Assembly (NCBI RefSeq): GCF_036370855.1
Contig: NC_088098.1
Coordinates: 202,971,336 to 203,035,335 of the forward strand
Source: Dromaius novaehollandiae
Taxonomy: Eukaryota; Chordata; Aves; Casuariiformes; Dromaiidae
DNA length: 64,000 nt
Direction: 5' to 3'
Shown here: positions 25,401-40,000 of the stretch, in pieces
Numbering within the stretch: the first letter of the stretch is position 1
Layout: the number at the start of each line of letters is the position of its first letter
Position numbers and translations under genes: made by a program
Notes under the pieces: generated by a model
Told to the model about the DNA's origin: nothing
Seen by the model: only the letters and a program-made list of their open reading frames with translations
Database searches by the model: none

Positions 25401-28400
25401 AGGCAGAAATATCACACAGTGAAAAGCTGGGTAGAGCAATCTGTGACTACTCACACACTCTCCTCCAGAACCTAAAATAAATATCCTAACTCCAGAGCTT
25501 CCACATCCTTTTCCTGCCTGCTAAATGCCTGAAACGTTCTAGGACAACACCCCTTTACCTTTTATTTCTTGTCCATGTGAAAGTGGCAACGTAATGCTGA
25601 AAGGATGATGGTCTGTGTGGAGGCAAGTTTCTTGCTTGAAATTATATACTGAGTTCTGGTCATCCTGTAGCAAAAAGGACATAAGAAAGAGAAGATGATT
25701 CCAGAGAAAATGACTTACAAGAACTGAGAACGAATGAAAAATGAATAGGGCTGTTTATTTTACAGAGAAGATAAATAAGAAGGGGCAAAATAGAGACATG
25801 CAAACTAATGAGGAGCATTCAAGTGGTAAATTGAACACTCCTGTATATTTTCTCCATTACTTTGCCATAACAGGGGGACATCTGGGGAAACAGAAAGGCA
25901 GCAGATTTAAAGCCAATAAAAGGAAATGTGTTTTTCCTGCTTAGCCTATAGAACATCTTCACATGAGGCAGAAACACAGCCAGGAGCTCAGCATGAGTAG
26001 AAAAGGGATTGAACATTTGCATGGATGAGACCATCCAAAGTTACAGTCTTATAAACTGTGAACAAGCATAGAAATTTGGAGAGGATGGAAGCCCCTTGCT
26101 TCAGGATATTTACCAGCTTTTAAATGAAGCAATAAGAAAGAAGCTTCTTCCATAGGAACAGCCTGTGAAATTTCTAGCCCCCTATTACTCAAGGCAACTT
26201 CATTACATAATCCCACTGAACGGCTCTTCCCTCTTTTTTGTGTTTATCTATATTTATTGTCAATAATCACAATAATCATATATTCTTTGTGCAGGCTGTT
26301 CCTCACATGTACCTTTCTATCATCTATGTTTGAACAGTTCTCGTGATGTGTTGGTGACTGGCAGACAACTGTTCTCTAAACAGATGTCTACAGAGCCTAA
26401 CAACTCCTGGTGACTTCTGTTAGTGATGGGCCACAACGTGCAAACTACTTTTGTACCACAAATTAGAACTGCTATTGTAAGCACCCTAGAATAGGTGTTA
26501 AACATCATGTTTTAGTTCAAAATCTGCTCTCTCTCGCTTAGGTCTAGAGACCTCATGCTGAGGGCAGACTGTTACACAGCCGTCCACTGCTGTGGGTTCT
26601 TCTGCCCTGTTCTAAGGAAAGTTCAACACTGCTTCAGTCATTGGCCTAAGCAGCCTCCAGGTTGGTACCCATATGGCAACTCTTGTTGCAAATTCACATG
26701 AAGTGATATTTGAGGAGTAACACAAGAAAATGTTGTTGTCAATACCCTAGTCTTTCTGACTGTGAACTTTCAGAGGTTCTGATTCAGCAAAGAACCAAAT
26801 AACATGAGTTCTAACAACTATACACATGCTTAAACACTTTACTAAATCAATGTCTTTTATTCCAGCTCTCACTTCTATTTTCAGCTTCTGCTCACAAACC
26901 ATAATGAAAGATGAATATTCTCTTCCCTTAAAAACAAGGCAGTCAGTGCGTCAAAATGATGTATGGGCTCCTCAGTATGTGCCAGGACAGGATCTTCAGC
27001 TGAGTTTGAAACTTCACATTCTACCCGAGTCCCAAAGGGGTGCCTACATTAGCGTTTTGCTTCAGAGAAAGAGCATGATTTTGAGGAAAATTTTCTGATT
27101 ATCTCCACTTATCGTGCTTTAGTTTCCATCACAGAATGGTCTCAGAGTGCATGACCTGGATTCCTTTTGCATTAAACTAAACTGGAAGATGTGCTCCTGG
27201 GAGTCCACTTAATGCACTCCAGATGCAAAAGGGTACTTGCTTCATGGGAGCAGTTTAGCCCTAACATAAAACCTCTGAAAAGTGCATAATGTAGGTGTCA
27301 GGTCATAAAAACCAACAGTTACTTCTACAGATTCTATTTGTCCACATTATTTGATAATGGAGATATAGCAAAAGTCACCAAACTACCCAGAGCAAGGCAG
27401 GCAGAGCAGATATGACGGCATAAAAACGATGGTCCAACTGCTTTTCCAGATGCAAGATTCTTATGTGCTCAGGCAAAATTACAGCATACTGATGGTCTAT
27501 TTTTCTTCAGAGGTACCAAGGCATTTATCAACATGATATCTAATCAGTGTAAAAGAGGAAAAAATAAGTGTCCTCTAAAATTTAAGCATCTATTCTTTTT
27601 TCTTTTTTTTAACTTGAAAACACTTGTACTTATGATTGCTATCAGCACTCCCTTAGCAGGTAGTTACATGCCTAACTACTAAATAGGATCCTTAATTTTG
27701 ACACAGTGCTTGGGGGATGCAAGGCATTATGTGACTGTTAAGTATTATTAAGCTGAAGAGAAGGCTGATTAATGAGGAAGTCATTCTGCCTTTCAGCTTC
27801 AGGATGCAACGGGCTGCATTAGCTTTTCATATAAAAACCTTATGGGGAAATCCTGTTTTCATGAACACCACAAGCTTCTCCTAATTTCCTTATATAATGT
27901 CGTGGCACCAATATGCTCTCCCTATTCATCTTTAAAATAACTATATAGATTACTGTAGGAAACTGGATGATATAGTACCTCATAAGATAAAAATGGAAGT
28001 ACTGATTCTCTGGAAAATAGACAAGAGAGCCTTGATTTTTCTTATTTCACGATTACTAGCACATGTGATTTTTTGTTTTAACATTATCAGTGTTTGAAGG
28101 TTGTGAATGACACTGTACTGCTAGCTGTCTGTAAGGAAAGCATCTGAGTTACCCGCTCACCTTCTAACCCGCCTTTTGATTTCTAGCACACACAGGTCTG
28201 ATGTAGCTGAACACGCAGAACACTTCTCACCAGTTTTACAGCAGTACAATTCGGCAATATCTCAGTATGTTGCAGGGGCAGGTCAGAACCAGACTCATCT
28301 GAGACTGATTCTCCATCAATATTGCAGTTTGGGGGTGGCACTGGGGGATTGCCACTGCTGTAGACTGATAATGGAGGGATAAGGATAAGGAAGTGATGGG

Positions 28401-31400
28401 CTGGGCTCTACTTTAAAATTAAGGCTCCTCTACATTGATAGAAGACCTTTCACAGAATATGAATATAAGCCTAAATGTAAGTTTAAAATTTAGAGACAGC
28501 TCCACAACATTAGAATGAAGTGAAAAGTTCTCCAGATGTGTCTGTAGAGAGAGCTATGGAGGACAACTATTCGTGAGTTACTCTATGTGCAGACATACTT
28601 ATTCAACATAGAATATGATACATACACATTTTATTCTTGAATATCTTTGCACAGGTAAGACTTTCATATAAAAAAGAGGAAAGCCCTAGTATCTCAAAGG
28701 TAGAAACTACCAATGTTCAGATTTAATGATGAATCAATTTTAACTCAGTGCTAATAGATTTAAAAAACAGACCCCAAAGAATATTCCTTTAGAAATAAGC
28801 AACAGTAAATCTTTCGATTGAAATCGATAAACAAGCATATTTTCACAGATTGTGAAGCCAGAAAAGGCACCTCTGACACAGTCTTCCAGTAATGCAGGGC
28901 CCAGAATTCCCCCAAGATACTCTTGCATTATGGCTTTGACTTCCAATATTCTCTATCCTCATTACTAAAAATGGTTTTAATATTTTTAGCCTGAACTGAT
29001 CTGACTTCAGCCCAGTGGGAATATTAACAGTCTGGTATTAAGTTGTCCTTAAAATTTCTCTTGGATAGGCTAAACTGCATGAGTTTATTATGACTGTCAC
29101 TGAAAAAATGCCTTACTAAAATCATATTCCAGATCATTCATGGAGCTCTTTACTGAGTGGCTTTCCTTTGACTTCTTGGCCACAAAACGGGCCCTGGGCA
29201 CCCCATGCCTCACTGCATCCCTACAGGGTAGCAATACGAGATTTGTGCTCCTGTTCAGCCGTAGCTTTCATACTCATGTTAATTCCCTCAGCTATAACAT
29301 CACCCTCACTGCTCATCGATCAGCGTAAGCCTTTTTCCAAGGTTACTGCTTTCCACAGCACAGTCTCCCACATGGTGAGCACAGTCTGTGTTGCTTGCAG
29401 ATGTGTGATCTTGCACTGAACTGTTAAAAGTATTCTAAACTCCTGACAGCTTCCTAGCTATGGCTTCTGGATCTTTTTCCAGCTCACTCTGTGAATATTT
29501 ATGGGAATTAATTTTTGAAAATGGAATTTAATCTGCTTTTCCTTAAAAAAGTTCTGCATGATCTCTGACCTAAAACTTTTTATTGTTACTGTAGAAATTA
29601 CTTTGAAAGTAAAGCATTTGTGCTAATGTCCCTCTAATGCTGCCAAGAAATATATCCTTAAATAAATATAGGTTTCATTCCAAACCTTGTTTTGGGACCT
29701 CAGACAGCCATGAGTCAGATTTTCCATGTTACTAGCATTCTGGCTGTTCCAGGGGTGCCAAGCTTGGACACTGGTATTCAGCCTAAGGACTAAGTCATAA
29801 ACTTTGCAGTTTGCAACTGGACCAGTTGAAACGATATCATTTCCTACAATCACTGTCCATCAGAGACCTCCTACCTGCCACAGTGCTGATATGTTTTTGT
29901 ACAGTTTGCTGAAATGGTTTTTTTTGTAACAGAGTCTCGTTAGGTAGCATAGCTTCTGAATTTGTAGGCCCAATAAAACTTACTGTTGTGCTTGACAAAT
30001 GGCTTCTTCTGGCAGCAGCTGCTATCAGTCCTTAACTGTGCTGGCATTCAATTAGGCAATGGGAAAAAAACATTTCCTGTCACCCACATTAACACAGCAA
30101 GGTATTATAACAGTGGTAACTTCCTTTGGGCATTCCTAGCAATAACCCAAAAGAAATATCAGCTATTTTCTTTGGGCATTAATTGCATTGATCTAGTTCT
30201 GATTACCGGGATCTGCAAACAGCTTCTCCAGTGTGTGGAGGATCTAATTATTCCCAGAGGACACAGTTATGTAAATCTGAGATATAGTAAATATGTATAG
30301 GGACTAAATATTCCTGCAGTTCACAACCCTGTACTTCTCTCTCTTTTATTGCAGAAGAATGAACTGAAACATCAGAGCTGTCTGAAGCATGAGCAGAAAG
30401 AACACCTAGGAAACAGGGCTTTATCTGGCAGACAGATACACTCTGTGTATATTTGCTTCTCCCTGAAGCCTAAAGATGCTACAAGAATTCATCGCAGTAT
30501 GAGAGGCAGAACAAGGACACCGAGGCACTGCAAAAAGGCCCTGCAAAGAATAGATGGTTAAAAAAAAAAGCTTCCAGATTATCTTCTGTTTGACACAGAC
30601 AAGACTGCTTTGGCAGCATCTAATGCTGTGTGACTGGGGATAAAAAACACAGCAACTGTCATGGCCACAAGAAGCAACTCATCAGCTTTCTCATATTCAT
30701 GCCTGTTCCTTCAATCATTATTCAGATACCACATTCATACAGCTTAATGGAAATTCTGCTGAAGTATAAACGGTTGGATTGGCTGCTGCAAAATCCTGAA
30801 AAATTAGAGAAAACAGCCTGTGCAGGAATGGTAGTGCACAAACAATATCAATAACATTTGCAATGTCAGCTGAGCCAGAAAAGCTGGGAGCGAGAAAACA
30901 ATGGGGAAGACACCTGATGATCATGCCATTTACTTCCTCAGTGAACTCACTGCTGCATGGGATTTTTCTGAGCTGTCCTGCTGTGTTACCTGATAAGAGA
31001 AGCCTTTCTGGACACAGTATCCACTACCTCCACACTCAGGATAGAAAAGAAACAGATTCTTGAACTTGTCAGGATTCGAATAGCCAGCAAAAATGTTTGC
31101 TGACCATGGGATTTTTTTCATAGTTTACTAGTATATTATTGATGTGCCTTCTATGGTAGAGTTTATACAAAGCAGTACTGCATTTCTGAATTCCTTAGTG
31201 TATACCATAGTGGAGGAGTGACTACCATTCATGACCCACAAACCTTATATCAAAAACTTAAGTGTCTCAGAGTTGTGCCTCTCCAAGACCTAAGGGAAAG
31301 GCACAACTGGTAGTAGTTCACAAGTGGGTGATGACAATTGCTTCCCAATCTCCTGACTCTCTGTTGCAGAATAAGAACAGGCTGAACATTCATCTAGGAT

Positions 31401-33789
31401 CCAATAATGTCCACCTCATCACATCTTCACATGGCTTGCTTCTTCCTGTAACTGAGATGCAAATTTGTTCCCATGCTAATACAGTCCCAGCCTCCTCCTC
31501 AGCTGTGAATGACTTGCAAGCCATAGGTTTTCCAGACTAACTTAGTGAGCGTGCAAAAAGACAGACAAAATAACGTTCCTCTTTTAGGAGCTTCCCTACT
31601 ATACTTAGAAAAAATATTACCAATATTAATACTACTACTGTTAACAAACAACTACCACAGGGGCCTAGGATCTTACAGTATTTGTAAACTGCCAGTAAGC
31701 TGACCTGCTGTGAGCCCTCTCCTCTCTGTGCTCTGGTGTGCTGGATTACTGCAACCAACAAAGAGAAAACTGGTTTTCTGAAGCATATGTTGGAAGAATC
31801 TACCCACAGCAGGTTTCTACCCTCCCTTTATAATCAATGAAAGGCAATACACACTTTTAGAAGAAATTCATAGTACTTAGACATCTACTTTAGGCTTGGA
31901 TGAATTGTACTCTAGAAGTGGTCATTTCTATCTGCTGACTATTAAGGGAGTTTAGCATGACCAGCTGAGATGTTAGCAACTGTATTTAAGGTGTCTGAAA
32001 TTAGGTGAGATGAATCCCTCTTAGGAATCCAGCTTCTTGCCTGCATTATTTGTTCCTAAATGTATGGCTCAACATTTGGCTGTATTAAACACATAGTGTT
32101 CAAATGGGCCCAGCTCACAAAGTGGTATGAAACTCAGGGGTGGTCTGATTGAGCTGTCATTACTGTTTATTTAGTTTCACTAGTTTCTGAATTACTATAT
32201 GTATTGGCTACATAAATCTGTGCAGAATAGCACTGGAAACAACCTATTTGGTGATGACTCTCTGTGATTTTGCATTAAAATGTTACATCGCCTCTCTAGT
32301 GAATCCCAGCCAAAAAGCAAATTTCCTCCCTTGCTCTATAACGTTAAGAATATAGAAAATGATCTTGGCAGCTGTTCTCCTTCAGAGTTTTTCATTAGTA
32401 AGATATATTCAAGGAGCTCTCTTTTCAAGAGCTTTCACACAAGGTAGCAAAATGGGACCTCTAGGAGTTATTGCAGTCCCACCACAATTACCACAAAACC
32501 CATCATGTGAAAGACAGAAAGACAAAGCAAGCTCCCCAGCATAAGCAATTACTAAATTTCTTCTAAATAGTTTGCAATGTTTTTCAAACATTTGTTCCAC
32601 TCTTGGTGATATTTCACAATTTCTAATACATAAAAGCTGTTTCTCCTAATCAAAGCTTTAAGCCATCATTAATGATGCCTTTTGTTTCCAGTTTGGCTTT
32701 GGTTCTGCATCACTCAGAAATGCTGTGGAATGTTCCTCTACTTAGGTCCCAAAAGAGAAAAGGTTCAAAGCAGCCTTACAGCCCTGCAGTCAACAGGAAG
32801 TAAATGCCTGAACGTCTGGGTCATAGGTTTCAGTAAAAAAAGTCATCCCTGAAGTGTTAACCAGTGCAAGTAAAGGCTGACCTTCTAATGTCTTCATAGG
32901 CTGGTAGATTTTGAGAAGTCTTGGAGTAATCAAGAATTGCATGTTTCCCAGATAAACCCAAAGTATGTGAATTAACCCTGAGGTTAAGAACGTTTAGCCA
33001 AATTCTTCCTTAGGACGTCAGTGGAAATACAGTATAATTTCATTTAACTCAGAATTAAGAAAAATATAAGCATTCTAATGAAATTCTCATAAAAACATCA
33101 AAACACAAACCCACAAACACTATTGCAGCAAAAGAAAGGTTCTTGACTGTTTCCTAGTCCTCCAGGGGAAAACAGTTTAACAAGCTGGAAGTAGGTCTGT
33201 TCAGGTTAGGGAAATACATGATATTTTTGTGTTGTAGACATCAAACATGCAACAATTATATTGATAAATATGACCTATGTAGCTGCAGGAGCCTCATTTT
33301 CATTTATCAGCAGAAGACAATGTACTATTGCTTCCAGACCTATCTGTGCCATACCCATAGCCCTCACCAGACAGAGCAATGACAAGGAGATCTGAACAAG
33401 GCAGGCACAGGGGAATTCATCTAGATGAGGGCCTGTTTATCAGTTTCTCAGTACCATTAGCACAGCATGCTCTTAATTTTGCTATGGAATTAAAAGGACT
33501 GTTTTTAAGTGGTCACTAAAATGGTCCAACCACCTTTCATAACTTCATCCTAAGCACCTTAGAGTGTTAAGCATCACCCACTAGAAAGACCCTTTTATCA
33601 GTACATGAGATTTGTTTTCCTTTTTCAGAGTCAGTGGAGAAATGAGTGAAAAGACATAGGCAGAGCTGTTAGTGTAGTCAGACAATGCTGCTTCATGCCA
33701 CTGCTTGGTTGAACCTACCCTAACACACAGCTTCAGCATTCTGTCTAGGTATGACTGGGCCATGGATGAAGTCAGCCCAGCTGTAACTC
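22429..33789. other. Non-coding sequence after the CpG patch
   Basis: A C/T-rich stretch follows the CpG patch to about 22860. A purine-rich stretch runs from about 25080 to 25420 on + and explains the Ser/Leu/Pro-rich frames opposite it. A well-formed 3' splice-like site ends at 30354 (see findings). No family-recognisable gene was seen. Confidence -1.
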
Positions 33790-33819
33790 AGTTCAGATAA
33801 AATTAGTTCAGATAAAATT
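33790..33819 (+). repeat. 15-bp perfect tandem duplication
   Basis: Two identical abutting copies of AGTTCAGATAAAATT, about 120 bases before the pentanucleotide tract. An earlier partial copy (CAGTTCAG) may precede it. Confidence -1.
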
Positions 33820-33940
33820 GCCTGAGCGGAAGAAGGTACTCAAAGTTATGGTGATCAAGAGCTTAGTAAGTTATCACTAATGTGACTGCTCTTCTTCTGA
33901 CCAATGAGCAGGATATTCAAAGTTTCAATAAGAGAGAAAA

Positions 33941-34088
33941 GCGAAGCGGAGCGGAGCGGAGCGAAGCGAAGGGAAGGGAAGGGAAGGGAAGGGAAGGGAA
34001 GGGAAGAGAAGAGAAGAGAAGAGAAGAGAAGAGAAGAGAAGAGAGAAAAAAGAGAAAGAAAAAGAAAACGAAAAAGAAAGAAAGAAGA
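33941..34088 (+). repeat. Ordered purine pentanucleotide tract with (GGGAA)7 and (GAGAA)7
   Basis: From 33941 the sequence divides cleanly into pentamers: one GCGAA, three GCGGA, two GCGAA, seven GGGAA (33971-34005), seven GAGAA (34006-34040), then a degenerate A/G-rich tail to 34088. The blocks differ mainly at the second base of the unit (C, then G, then A). The (GGGAA)7 block gives seven GGG runs spaced by AA, a canonical G-quadruplex pattern on the + strand. The whole is a homopurine mirror-repeat type tract able in principle to form triplex DNA. Its translation is Lys/Arg/Glu low-complexity sequence with no coding meaning. Tract length is likely polymorphic and easily mis-assembled. Confidence -1.
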
Positions 34089-37000
34089 CTGTTTAGAATA
34101 TAAACCCTCGAGTTTAGCATATAGACTGATTTTAATTAATGGTTTTCATGTGCATGACACTTCCTTGAAATGTGTCTCATTATATTACATGGTAGAACTG
34201 AAACCCAAGTATGTAAACAGGGTAACACATCTCAGAATGATATCCAAAGGCCTCAGGGCTAGGAAACCAAAGTCCTGGGAAAAGACAACCATTGATTCAA
34301 AGACCTTTATGTTACATTCACAACTGTGCATGAAGTTATTTGTTATTACTGAGCATTTCAGAGGACGGGCTTCTGAACAGCTTCCATTACAGAGAGTTAA
34401 GTAGAAAAAAAGCATTAAAGAGAAAACAAAGAGTTTGGGAATACTAGTTTAAGGTAAGAATACATATGTTTGGTTAAGCATGTACAGCGACTATGCATGA
34501 ATTACAGCTGAAAGGGAATTTTTACTTTGCATCTGTTATCTATGCCAGTGCCACAAAGACTGCTGGCAGGGATATTTTAAGTGGTATTCACTCTGAACAG
34601 AAGGAATACCACTAAAAGCGGATCTAAATTTGGATATCTGCATATAAGTGTCTACACTTGGACTAAACTTCCAGTATAACCAATACAGATCTGGAGTTCA
34701 ATAGAGTTTCCAAAAGATAAGTATTTAGTGCCATTTGATACACCTCAGGGTACCTGAGATGTCCACATGGATATGTAAAGACCTACTGGACACCCATACC
34801 TCCTTGGCTGGCGTTGAGAGCCATGTGGGTACGCCAGGCACCATCCCAAATGGTCTGGGTGTAGGCAGGTAAATCACATCCTGGATTTCCACTGACTATA
34901 ATGTGAGCTTAGACACCTCACTTACATGTAGACAGCCACCTACATTTAGTGCCTTAGTGGCACATTGAGTCTCATGCCTTTCATCCAAAATCTAATTGTG
35001 AGCTTGGATCCTCTGCATTCAAATCACTACAGATATTTAGCAAGTGTGGACAGTATCATTAGTGACATGCACCAATGTGATTTTGTGTTTGTCACACCTG
35101 CTGTGCTGGACACGTTAACAAATGGGTAAATGAGGTAAAAAAAGTTATCAGTGGTTATGAGATAAAGGCAGCTATCAGTGGATAAGCAAGAGACACCATC
35201 ATTTGTTACCAGTGGATAGGGAGAGACAACAAAGATAACCAGGAACTTTGGGGTTGTATCATACTGCATTACAGCACCTTTTTAATGGTTACTGACAACT
35301 CCCAGTTTAAAGTTACCGGTCTTCTTTAGTGGTCAGTAAAGCTTGAAGTCTTATTTTGTTCTGCATAGCGATGAGTTTGCTAATATTAAGCTACCTGCTA
35401 ACGATAAATAATGCAAAATTCCACAGAGATTTTATGCATTTTTACTGCCTGAACAGTCATTTGGCAACTTGTGAGGTGGGAGCAGCATATTAGTGCAGCA
35501 AAGAAATCCTGTGATAGCGACTGGAAATGAGAAGAAATTCAAAGGAAGCTTGTAATGATCTGAGAAGAAGGTACTAGGAAGTGGTGGTAGGTACCTTTAA
35601 TATGGCCTACTCAAGTACAGATGCCAGGCCTGCAGCTTTGAGGCAGCCTTTCCTTCAGCTTATGGATTCTGGGCAGGCTGGCAAACAAACATGTTAGGAC
35701 ATATGATTTAAGAGTGCAAATGAGGCAAATTAGCCTACAGACCTAGGACTCTGATTAGGGCTTACCATAAAATGGAAATATTTCCCACACAGTTTGGTAT
35801 TTTACAACCATTCATGGGCATCTGAACATCATATCTTAGAGAACCTTTACTCCATTCCACATGAAATACTGGCTTTCTTCAATATGTTTTCATTCCAAAA
35901 CAGAATATATACTTTTAGTACTCTATGAATTTCTTTTTACATTATTTTATGCAATAGATTTTGAAAAAATAGTCATACCATAATAATTAATGTCTTTTCA
36001 CTTTCTGAGAACACATGATTGGATCTTTTTCCCAAAGTAAAATTCAGTGGAAATGGACATTTTACCATATACTTTTTTTTCTGAGGAAACTGGCATGTCC
36101 AAGGGAAAACTATTTCACTTAAAGTTTATGATCAGTTCTTGAATTTTTATAATAATGTGTCAGAGCGTTAATGTCATTGCCCAAAGAAGTATGTTAGAAA
36201 ATAAAGTCCTTGGCATATCAGCTACAATCCTTAGGCAGAAAAATAGATTTTCTTGCAATGGAAAGCTGCCAGTGATAAGAAATTAATTGTGCCAGTTCTT
36301 GAAGTAAATCTTACAATAGTACAGCATTCAGGTGGTCTGGACTTAGCTAGCTAATCAGTTATGGGCAATGTTCATCTAAAGGTTTTATATAAGAGTATGC
36401 TATCCCGCAAGACTGATGGATGAAAATGAGTTCTGCAGATTTGGTAATAATGTACTCATTGATCTCCAGTAGTGTCACAATTTGTATCTTTTTATCAATT
36501 CTTCAAATGTAAGTATTAATTTTCTATCATGTAAGACACTTTACATGGTTTCTTCTTGCCAGTAGCTTTAAAAATTACTCTACTGCAGTGAAAATTATAT
36601 TCAAGCTGGTACTTCCCTTTATACTTTTATTTCTAGGCACTAAAAGCTCTTCAAAGCTGTTATCTCTGGGACTGAAATCTTCAGAAATCTTTTTAGTCCC
36701 TGTCCTTTATAATATTTAGTGGGAAATACTTGACCAAAATCGTTCTTTACTTTTGTTGTTGACTGCTACCCATGCCTTTTTGAAAAAGCCTTTTGTAAAA
36801 CAACATAGGTTTTGGACTTGACCATGTAATCCTGTCCTTAAACAGCACATTACCTTCCGTCACTTTTGCAATAATGGGCTGTTTTGAAGCTGTCAAAGTC
36901 TCATTCTCACTTCCAGCTGGGTTAGATGAGGATATTTGACAATGTGCGTGCTGGTGTATGTCTTCGTAAGTTTGAAAAACAGTTAGAGGCCAATTCAGAG

Positions 37001-40000
37001 AACCTTTGCTTGTAGCTATAGTTCCTTACAGCCTGCTCTCTCATCTTCCAGAAATAGTCATCAAGTGTTTGCTTAGAGTTTAATAACTAACCTTAAAATA
37101 AGCTACCGAAAGAATCAGTGTGTGAAGAAGGAATGTTGAATTGTTCCACTCTTGGGATTTTATGACAATTTGTTATTCAGTGCAAAAGCAAAATTTACAA
37201 TAAAAATTATTCACAAAGAGTAGTTTGATCGGTTCTCTTCATAACAGTGACAGGTGTGATCCGAGTTAAATTCATATAAATCATAGCAGTTTCAATAAAC
37301 ATCCAAACAATAAAGAATTTCCTGTTCTGTAGCAGTATCAAAGTGTCTAGTTCTGTAAAGTAAGGACTCATGCTAGTGATTCCAGTGACTTCAGCAGGAC
37401 TTCCTGCAAAAGTGATAGCTTGCAGAACCAGATTTTAAGCGTAACCCTGTGATTTTAGTCAAACTACCACTGCTATATTCCCACCCAATATTAAATAGCC
37501 TGTCTGACAGGAAGATCCAGGCAATTTTTCTTTCCCTCCCCAGAAGCAAAAACGTAAAGATGTAAGTTATTCTTACAGCCATTTTTAAAGACATATAGTT
37601 TGGTATATATAGATAATCTTCCTTTGAATAGTAACACAGTAGTATAATTGGTGCATATTGTTCTGTTCCTAAAGCTTTACTTTGCCTTTAATTCATCTGT
37701 CCCTCTGTAATACAGTCTGAGTCCTTCACTGTTTTGTCCTAGGTATGCATAAGTTTTAAACTTACATATCTGACAGATGCAAAACCTACTTAGGATCATT
37801 ATCTTCCAAAATATTTATTCCTGGATGAAGGCAACCAAGTGCAAATCCCTGCTCAAAAGAAAGAAAAACAGCTTGCTTTAAAGCTGTTTGCCCCACATAT
37901 CTGCATAGAACAAAGTCCAGTCAACTCCTTTTAAAACAGCATAACCCTAAAATTGCTCAGATCTGTGAACTATCCTGAAGACCTTATCACTTGTATTTTT
38001 TTCCTGCAAATGGCAACCAGAATGAAAAATCCAAATCTTTGGGGGACAAAATCAGGATGTTAAAAGCAGGTAGCATAGATTTTGTCCTTTCCGCACAGAA
38101 ATGACAAAGCGGATTCATTCAGAACACACAGGAGGCGAGAAGAAGATCGGAAAGGCCAGACACGTGTGATTTGTGCACTCATGAAGAGTTTCTGAAGTGT
38201 CTGATTCACTTATAGCACCTCACATTAAACTCAAAGAGGCAAGGAATCTCTCCTGACATGTCCTCTCACCTCTGCGGAAAAGTGGGAACAGAGCTTTTCA
38301 CAGAAGAATCTGAAACTTGGTCCTTGACATACGGAAGCATTCAGGGCGAGCTTAACTCACGTCCGGGCTAGAAAGAACCCACCGGGCTAGGGGAACAGGG
38401 CCACTGGGGCATTTGCTGCCTAAGTACATTACCTTCTCTCCCAGACTTATCCTCTGAGTTCTCCTCCTCCCCTTGGAGGCGGGAAGCTTTGCTACGGTCA
38501 GAGAGGGAATGTTCCTATCACATTACCCCATCCTGCTCTGTCTTCCCTTCTGCAAGCTCTGCCGTGCTGGCTCAGGAGGGCACATTGCCTGTGCCAGCAG
38601 CACCGAAGTTCAGCAGTCCTGACACCTTGCAGGCAGAAAGTCAAAGGCGACACCAAGGCTTCCTTGAAATCAGGAGACTTTGCTATTAACTTTGGGGAAG
38701 CCAAGATTTCACCCTAGAGGTGCAGAAAGATACATATACATATACATATATATGCAATGATATGCTTAAATATGCCTATATGTAATTTCTGCATAGGTCC
38801 AGCTTTATTTCTTTTACATTGCTGAAAAAAGCTTTTACTTTCTCTGATGTAGTGTCCACTCAACCCTTGTCTTTTGGTGCCCAGACAGATGTAGTCTCTG
38901 TAATTCCTAATGTGTTCAGCTTTTTATTTCTGCAGTGAGAACATTTAAAATTGGAAGATTTGCTCAAATTCTAAAGGCAGGATAAGGAGCAGCTGAATGC
39001 CCAAAGGTGCAAGGAGAGGCAGAGTAAGAAAAAGAAATAATATCTGGATTCACAGCTGTGTGTTTTTACTTGTTAAAGAAGTGTTTGCTTTTAAAGTTGT
39101 CAAAAGCATTTCATGACGGCCTAATGGAATTTCAATATTACCATTAAAGTCCTCAAATATACTTTGAAGCAGAGTCAATTTTCTTTATAGTTAAACTATC
39201 AAAATCCAGGGTTATTTTTTTTAATGTGTATATGACTTGCCAGTGTACAAAGATTGTTCAGGTAGGACCATGCCTCCTTACACTGCCACTCTGCTATTGA
39301 GAATTTTCTTTAGAACTGTGTTCTCAGGATTCACTTTTTAAAAGACTCTGTCAACAGTCCTTTTTCTTGACATTTGACCGATGAGACTGTTTCCATCTGG
39401 ACATCCAGAACTCCCTTAAGTGTTCCTTTCCCATGATGGATTTGTCAGGTTGCTTGATTGAGAAGTTCCACCTTAAAATTTGATTTCTTGGCTTCACAGA
39501 CAAAATCTGGTGTCTAAAGTCTAACAGCTGAATAGCTCACGTTGACACCAGCCTCCCCATCTCTTCTGAAATTTAGTCAGCTAATTGTGCCTTTTCGGTT
39601 TAATACACTTCCATTGGACTAATAACATGATCAAATTAAAACACTGAGAGTTTCTATGTAATAAAATATATCCTGCCCCACTGTGTTTTTAGGCTGACCT
39701 TGACAGTGAGTTTTTTGCTTAAAGTAATTATTTGGATGGCTACTGTTCCCTCCAGAACAGTTCTCAGTTTTCTTTCCTTATCTGAGGGATGAAGCATTGC
39801 TTCAGTCTTTTGTCAGCTTTGTAAATCATTGTCACATTGTGCTTTTTCTTTTCTTCCTGGGTTCTAGTGGAAGGATGGATGCCTAATGCAGACAAGAGCT
39901 CCTGGTCGAGGTGGGCAGGATTCACGTGAATAGTCACCAGGAAACTAAGTCTTATTGAACCAGGACATTTGAACCCTGGAAGAGGCACAGACACATCAGC

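Noticed and set aside
31066..31080. GGATTCGAATAG as a tRNA B box
   Set aside because: No A box at the right distance, no cloverleaf and no terminal T run.
33882..34404. A 166-codon frame rich in Lys, Arg and Glu, the longest in the window
   Set aside because: Its length comes from the stop-poor purine pentamer tract; the rest has no domain and no coding signal.
34760..35020. Repeated CACCT/GACACC phrases suggesting an LTR or reptilian repeat
   Set aside because: No TG...CA ends, primer-binding site or paired copy found; the similarity is too loose.
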